DNA of 64,000 bases, from positions 125,938,499-126,002,498 of the forward strand of contig CM050446.2 in NCBI GenBank assembly GCA_027563935.2, given 5' to 3'. Under the pieces are notes generated by a model that ran no database searches, was not told the origin of the DNA, and was given only the letters and a program-made list of their open reading frames with translations. This stretch comes from Costus lasius (Eukaryota > Streptophyta > Magnoliopsida > Zingiberales > Costaceae). A program made the position numbers and the translations under genes. Position 1 is the first letter of the stretch; each line of letters opens with the position of its first letter. Positions 58,295 through 64,000 of this stretch are shown one piece after another.

Positions 58295-60369
58295 ATTGGG
58301 ACTGCTTCCCAATCTGTAGGCAGCGATTTCCCGCTACTGCTGGAAAGATAAAGAGAAGTAAATCATCCTAAAATCTAAAGCAGCCGCCACTACCACAGTG
58401 TGCTTGCTCGTGACCTCTCATGCTCTACCTTTACCAACGTCGCCTGTTGCTCCGCCAACGCCTCAGCTGACCGCCTGCCACCTCCCCCTCGGCCGACCGT
58501 CCACCACCTCCGTGTCGGCTGACCAGATGCTTTAGATCTACCGAGTTCTGTCGCCTCAGCCGAGGAGCAACAGCAGAGCAGAGGTCCGCTGCTCGCTCGA
58601 CTGGGATCAACTACATGACCAATGCTGCAAACAGATCTGCAACTAGCTCCACGACTCCGGCGAACAACTGTGCAACCACAACTGTTCCAGCACAAAGGTT
58701 TTCAATTAAAATTTTATTTCATGCATATTAGCATATTAGCTTTGCTTCAAACTTTATCAAGTATAGAGAAAATCTAATATGCTAGGCAACCTACACAACC
58801 TACCAAGTAAACAATTTCACCAAGTGATCTCTTAAAGTAGATGTTTCTTTCTAAATTGCTTTAGTCATTAAATTAATATAGTATCAATTTTATTTCCATA
58901 ATTATTAATGTTTTTGTTCATACTTTTTAATTCAAGCAGTCATGACACCGACATCAAAAAACAAGATAATATAGAATATGCAAACAATCATAATATTTTG
59001 TGATGTGTGTATTACTATGATAGAGAAAAATATATGTCCAAGAACACATTTGAACGCCAAGGATGAAAATTCGTGCTCAAAATTTTCATCAACTAACAGG
59101 ATTGAATTATAATAAACAACAATTAAAAAATAAATAGAATCAGCTTTTAGACTAAAAATTATAAAAAGAATTAAAGGGTAAGGAAATTGGACTTAGTTGG
59201 AACACAAGATTGGACATAGTAGATGCAACCTCTGGCGGAATATTTATTAATGTTAGTATGGTTGTTTGTTTCGTTATCATCATATAAATTATATATATCT
59301 TATGTTATCTGTAGATTAACAAAAATTATGCTAAGTTTCGAAAAGTCTTCATTCAGATATCGAGAAGAAAGAATGATATTATGTTTAAGCAAACTATTGC
59401 CACTAGAGACTTTTACTGTACCACAGCTATTCAAGATGAGATTGATGAAAATGTTATACCAAAGATGTGCTAGAACTAGAAGAGGAACTAATTACACCAT
59501 GCTCTCAACCAAGCGCTAGTAGAAAAAAAAAGGGTAAGAGTACTTCTATAGCCAACTTAAAAGACGATATACACAAATAGCGACAAGTGTTGAATGAAGA
59601 CTAGACGAACAGTGCAGTATTATGTTGACTATATGGCAAAAGTCGATGGTCTTTTAGAAGTTCAGTGTGGTTCTCGATTGTACTACTTTGTCTCTGCTCT
59701 CTTTGAACAGAGGTTAAAGAGAATTATTTTTAAACATAAAAAGTGCTGAAGAGAAGTTAGGATGGTTGCACTATCATTTCGAGGAGGCAAATAAGAAGTT
59801 AGGATGGTTTACAAGTTATGATGGTTCAAATAAGATGTTTGTTATTTTGCTAGTTATGGATAACTAGTTGTGAACTTTCGGTGCGCTTATTTGTTATGAA
59901 CTATGTTTGTTTGGATAATGTTATGAACTATGTTGCAAGTCATGATGAAAAGTAATATATTTGTTTGGAATGCGTTTGTTTTACTTAAAATATGTTTGTT
60001 ATATTTGTTATGTTTATACTTAAATGGTTGTTTGTTATACTTATACATTTGTTATGCTTGTTGTTGGATATGAATCCTAATAGTAGGGAGAAGCATTTTG
60101 GATTATAGTTCAATGTTCACAAATTGCAAGTTGCGATACAAAGAATACTATCAAACATAGCTACACAATTCTCTTTGTATGGCATCCGAGTTTACAAGAA
60201 TAAGATGGATGGTAGAAATGGCATCTTGAGTTTACAGGAATAAGATAGATGGTAGAAATGATAGATAGGCACCCTGAAAGATAAAGAAGAATGATGAGGA
60301 TAGAACGAGCTAATTTCATACAATTGCGTACTATTCCAGAGAACTCGTATGAATTGAAGCCCTAAAGGA

Positions 60370-61245
60370 ACATGTCAATTGTTAAAAAGGTTGGCATGTT
60401 TATTTATACTTTGGCCCAAGGGGCTTCAAATAGACAAGTCCAAGAAAGATTTTTCTGTAAGTTTGCAAAGGTTTTGATAGAGCCAAACTGATAGAGAGTT
60501 TTAAGAAATTCCAAATAAGATTATTATATGATAACCAATATATACCTCATATGTACCAATGATTTTACTATATTTGTTCTATATTTATATGATTGTATTG
60601 GGACTATTGATGGCACACATATAAATGCAGTTGTACCACTTACAGATAAACTATCATTTATAGGAAGATAAGGTCATTCAACTCAAAATATTCTAGTTGT
60701 TTGTAGCTTTGATATGAGATTCATATATGCACCAGTTGGATCTGAAAGTTCAGCTCATGATTCTCATGTTCTCTCACGAGCAATAAATGAATCAAGTTAT
60801 AAATTTTTAAAACCTCTTCCAGGTATATTTCTAAACTAATCATAATATATATTAATAAGGCATTACTATTGTTAATTAGAAATGTTCTAATAATTTATAG
60901 GGAAGTATTATTTAGTTGATATTGTACCTTGGGTCTTACAGAGGAGTAAGACATCTTTAAAAATATCAACAAGGGAATCCACCACAAGAACTTAAAAGAA
61001 GTGTTTAGTAAGGCCCGCTCCTCTTTTTGAAGTTGCATAGAACAATATATTGGATTATGGAAAAACAGATGGGATGTATTATGAGACATGTTTTCATTTT
61101 CCTTATGAAACATAGATGAAAATTGTAGTTGTAACAATGGTGCTACACAATCATATTAGGCAAAGTTCAAATACAAATCCTATTTTCTAGGAAGTTGATA
61201 CTACTCTTAATTTCATTCCGGAAGATGATTTTGATGATGAATAAT
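60370..61245 (+). pseudogene. PIF/Harbinger DDE transposase, broken
   Basis: Plus-strand pieces in family order are SIVKKVGMFIYTLAQGASNR (60374 on), IGTIDGTHINAVVPLTDK with the first catalytic Asp (60598 on), and NILVVCSFDMRFIYAPVGSE. Next are SAHDSHVLSRAI with the second Asp (about 60740-60785) and a C-terminal tail around 60895-61240 with KYYLVD, MKIVVVTMVLHNHIRQ and EDDFDDE. Several stops and frame changes interrupt it. The family (HARBI1-like, DDE_Tnp_4) cuts and pastes PIF/Harbinger elements. Confidence 0.8.
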
Positions 61246-64000
61246 ACAATTCTACTGGAATAGATATGTTACATAATAAGATTGCTTTAAGTTTATTAGC
61301 ATGACTTGAGTAGCTTAAAAATAATTTTGCTATGTGCAATAACTTTAGTATTATATCGGACAAATTATAAATTTGTGATATCAAATTATGAACTTGTTGT
61401 GTTATCAAAGCATAAACTTCTTGTGTTATTAAAATTATGTAATAACATTAGAACTTTCTCATATTTCAGCTTAATATTACAGCACAGCAGCTTATTCTAG
61501 CAGCTTATTCTGCATACCAGCATAGTTCTTTTTATCAAACATCTACATACTTTCCCAGCTAATTATCTTTTAACTAGCAATTCTCCGGCCAGCAAAAGTT
61601 AAAAGCAGAATCAGCCCTAAACTCACCCACTTGGATAATAAACCCAAACCCGATAAGATAGAGACCAAACCCATTAGGCAAACGATTCTCAACACTCCCT
61701 CTCAAGCTGAAGCAAATATGTCAATCAGGCCCAGCTTGAGTACATAAATCACGAAATTTGGTTGGGTTAAAAAGAGCCTTTGTAAACATATCCACCACTT
61801 TATCTTCAAATTTAGTGTATGGAATACTAATCTTATGGCTAATAATAGCATCTCTGACAATCTATTACCATGTGTTTTGTTTGTTTATGAAAAGCAGGGT
61901 TGTCTGCAATGAATATTGCAGATTGATTATCAAAATGCATGATTATATGGGTATCAACTAATTGGTCAAACTCTTTCAATAAACTTTTGATCCACATTAG
62001 TTCATAAGTTGTGCACGCCATGACACGATATTCTACTTCACAACTTGATCTAGAGACAACACTTTGTTTTTTGTTTTTCTAAGTAACTAGATTTCATCAA
62101 CATATGTTAAAAAATCAGAAATAAATTTTTGGTCATCTATGTTTCCTGCATAGTCTGCATCAGATTAAGCTTTAATAGCAAAGTGTATGATTTTCTAATA
62201 CCGGAGACTTTTGCTTAAAAATTCTTAAGATATTATAAAATTTTGAGTACAACCTTCTAGTGTCTTTGGATATTGGATAAATTTACTAAACTCAACTGCA
62301 AATGATATAGTTGGACGTGTGACGGTAAGATAGATGAGTTTGCCTACCGCATGTTTGAATGAAGTAGGATCAATTTGTTCAGATTCCTCCCACTTGTTAT
62401 ATCGTTTATTTGGAACCATAAGTACACTAGTAGGTTTGCATTTGAGCATACCCGTGTCTAGGAGGTCCAACACATACTTCTGTTGAGATGGGTGAACATT
62501 TGAGCCTTTATAAGCAATTCAATATTTTTGTGAGCGCACAAACAAGATGAACAGAGGATTGAGGGACGTAAAAATATCAAAAAGTAATTTTATGGGAACT
62601 GTTCCAATTCCTTGGATAGGGATAAGAGATCCGTCCATGATTGACACTAAATTATAATTGGTGTTAACTTGTATAAATACAAATAAAGATCAATTACCTT
62701 ATACATAAGTAGTTCTAGAGTCTAAAACACAAGTGTTAGCAGAGGTAGCTATAGATGCAATACCAGAGACTCCAAAAGTGATAGCTATTAAGAATGAGGT
62801 GGAAACTTCAGCCTAAGCAGCTAGTCTGACCGACTAGGTGTTTATACAGACCGAATTAGTATGTGAAGGCACAACCTGTCCGAAGATATTCGAGGCACTA
62901 TCAATTGCAACCTTATACGGAGCCATGACCGCATCCTCTTACCCCTTCGAGTCTCCCCACGGCTGCCTCCTTAGGAAGCTATAAGGGCACTGTTGATTTT
63001 AGTAGCTGGTGTGACTACAAAAACACATAAGAAACCTGAATAAGCATTCTAAATTGAGAGGATTGTAGGGTCTACAAGGAACTGAGTTTTAGCAGTTGCA
63101 TATGAGTCATTTAATATCATGAGAAATCGAACAATAAAGAATTCTTATCATTGTTGAATAGTCACATATATACCAGCCATAGGGGTTGTAGAATTTGCAA
63201 CTAGTCTCACTTCCCTTCGAGTATTCGATAAGGCTCAAACAAGGGTGTGTCTCCTTGTTTCAAGTTAAATATTTCTTCATATAGCTGATGAACTAGGCAT
63301 ATATTTTTATGAGGAGCATAGGTAGATGCAACTACATCAAAAACATGACAATTGAAGCTATGTTAGCTTCAATACTACTTAGTAGAGATACAACAACAGT
63401 CATATTTGAACCTCTCAATGCTTCATAAGTAAGGTTTAAAGGATCCGAAGGAGAACCAGTTAAGTGTAGATCCTTCCCATGTGACCCAAGATGGAAGCGC
63501 ATAGATCTAGCCCAAAGGAAGTAGTTGTTCCATCAAACGTCACTGTGGTTGCACGCTAGAGATTGGTTTCAATTCACTTATGATATCCGTAGAACCTAAC
63601 ACGATTCAAAGAAAATCACAATGGAGTGGAGAGGCAACAGGAGCAGCTAAGTGCAGGAGTCAACCAGATAGGTTGCTGGGGATAGTAGGTGCTAGAGACA
63701 AACTAACCGGTGTGTCCCAAGGAGGCAAATGCAAGTAAGCTACAAAAAGAGGTCACAACTTCCAAACGCATTAGGAGCAAACATCCAAGTGCTTCTTCAA
63801 CTGTCGAAAGCAAACACCCAAGTGCTTCTTCAATTGAGAGTTTGATATCCTGTTGAGATTCGCCAAGCAGAGGAGAGGGCCAACCCTGCCGAAGAAAACC
63901 CAGTTGCTTTCGATGGGACGAAAACAAAAGGCAAACGATGAAGGCGAAAGCAAAGGTAAGACGAGGATGGAGCCAAAGGTTAGAAGAAAACGATGAGGGA

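Larger units (their letters stand above)
57942..61617 (+). mobile_element. PIF/Harbinger element inserted in the copia LTR
   Basis: The copia LTR is interrupted exactly between 57941 and 61618. The insert starts GGGCCGGTTTGGGGGTGC and ends (reverse complement) GGGCTGATTCTGC, short related ends as in PIF/Harbinger. The interior carries a decayed DDE transposase on the plus strand. Upstream frames around 59580-59820 (LYYFVSALFEQRLKR, EKLGWLHYHFEEANKK) recall the Myb/SANT-like second protein of these elements. A 3-bp TTA/TAA duplication is not clear (ACA and TAA outside), so the borders may be off by a few bases. Confidence 0.7.
57727..64000 (-). mobile_element. Ty1/copia element(s), minus strand, disrupted and running off the window
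   Basis: On the minus strand, from 64000 down: a UBN2-type gag remnant (LYEEIFNLKQGDTPLFEPY near 63260), then after loss of integrase a reverse transcriptase piece (YVLDLLDTGMLKCKP and VGKLIYLTVTRPTISFAVEF, 62480-62270). RNase H follows (YELMWIKSLLKEF and IMHFDNQSAIFIADNPAFH, 62010-61880), then the C-terminus (DMFTKALFNPTKFRDLCTQ) and a polypurine tract at 61695-61708. The LTR starts TGTTGAGAATCG at 61694, is interrupted by a Harbinger element, and continues at 57941 to TCTCAAC near 57745. A primer site TGGTATTAGAGC (57738-57727) and a gag-like ATGGCAGCCGCTGATGAAG near 57680 come next. Several stops show it is dead. Confidence 0.75.

Noticed and set aside
57939..61620. A 3-bp TTA/TAA target duplication for the Harbinger element
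   Set aside because: The bases outside are ACA and TAA, which do not match; the duplication has mutated or the borders are slightly different.
50527..64000. Possible upstream RADA exons (Walker A, zinc finger, transit peptide)
   Set aside because: I looked on the minus strand for the expected peptides before IGHVTKSG and found none; they probably lie beyond the window.
1..64000. tRNA, rRNA, CRISPR arrays, bacterial operons or organellar insertions
   Set aside because: None was recognised on reading either strand; the gene structure is that of a plant nuclear genome.

Overview
This is plant nuclear DNA. The genes have canonical GT-AG introns and belong to plant families, and LTR retrotransposons and MITEs are abundant. 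GC-rich first exons followed by AT-rich later exons (the BPM and PPR genes are clear cases) suggest a monocot, perhaps Zingiberales or a palm; the species cannot be named from the sequence alone. No organellar DNA, rRNA, tRNA cluster or CRISPR array was seen.

Five genes can be built exon by exon. (1) 420-7327 (+): BTB/POZ-MATH protein (BPM), a CUL3 ubiquitin-ligase adaptor, 405 aa, complete. (2) 11503-21223 (-): TFIID subunit TAF12, Q-rich with a histone fold; its extreme C-terminus is unresolved. (3) 22899-25534 (-): CASP-like 5B four-helix membrane protein, 154 aa, complete. (4) 27376-31592 (+): mitochondrial PPR protein of the At1g51965/ABO5 type, 640 aa, complete. (5) 33656-50526 (-): C-terminal half of RADA (RadA/Sms recombination factor), eight exons covering the end of the ATPase domain and the Lon-like domain; the 5' exons were not found. 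There is no operon-like logic. A decayed KAE1/OSGEP pseudogene lies just upstream of the PPR gene.

The rest is mostly transposon debris. A MULE-like element at ~7.9-8.75 kb carries a GATL (GT8) gene fragment with a triplicated segment. The large TAF12 intron holds an unidentified ORF interrupted by insertions, one with a perfect 9-bp target duplication. The RADA introns hold an 818-bp mini Ty3/gypsy element, a ~1.95-kb solo LTR, a decayed copia fragment, minisatellites and a hAT-type MITE.

From 50.5 kb to the window end are a GC-rich minisatellite inside short inverted repeats, another hAT-type MITE, an internally deleted gypsy element with both LTRs (55.5-57.1 kb), and a Ty1/copia element on the minus strand running off the end. 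The copia LTR is split by a ~3.7-kb PIF/Harbinger element, itself hit by a hAT-type MITE, giving three nested insertions. I found no convincing undescribed biological system; the most interesting signals are structural: nested insertions, gene capture, a small hAT-MITE family with 8-bp duplications, and a duplication across the PPR stop codon.
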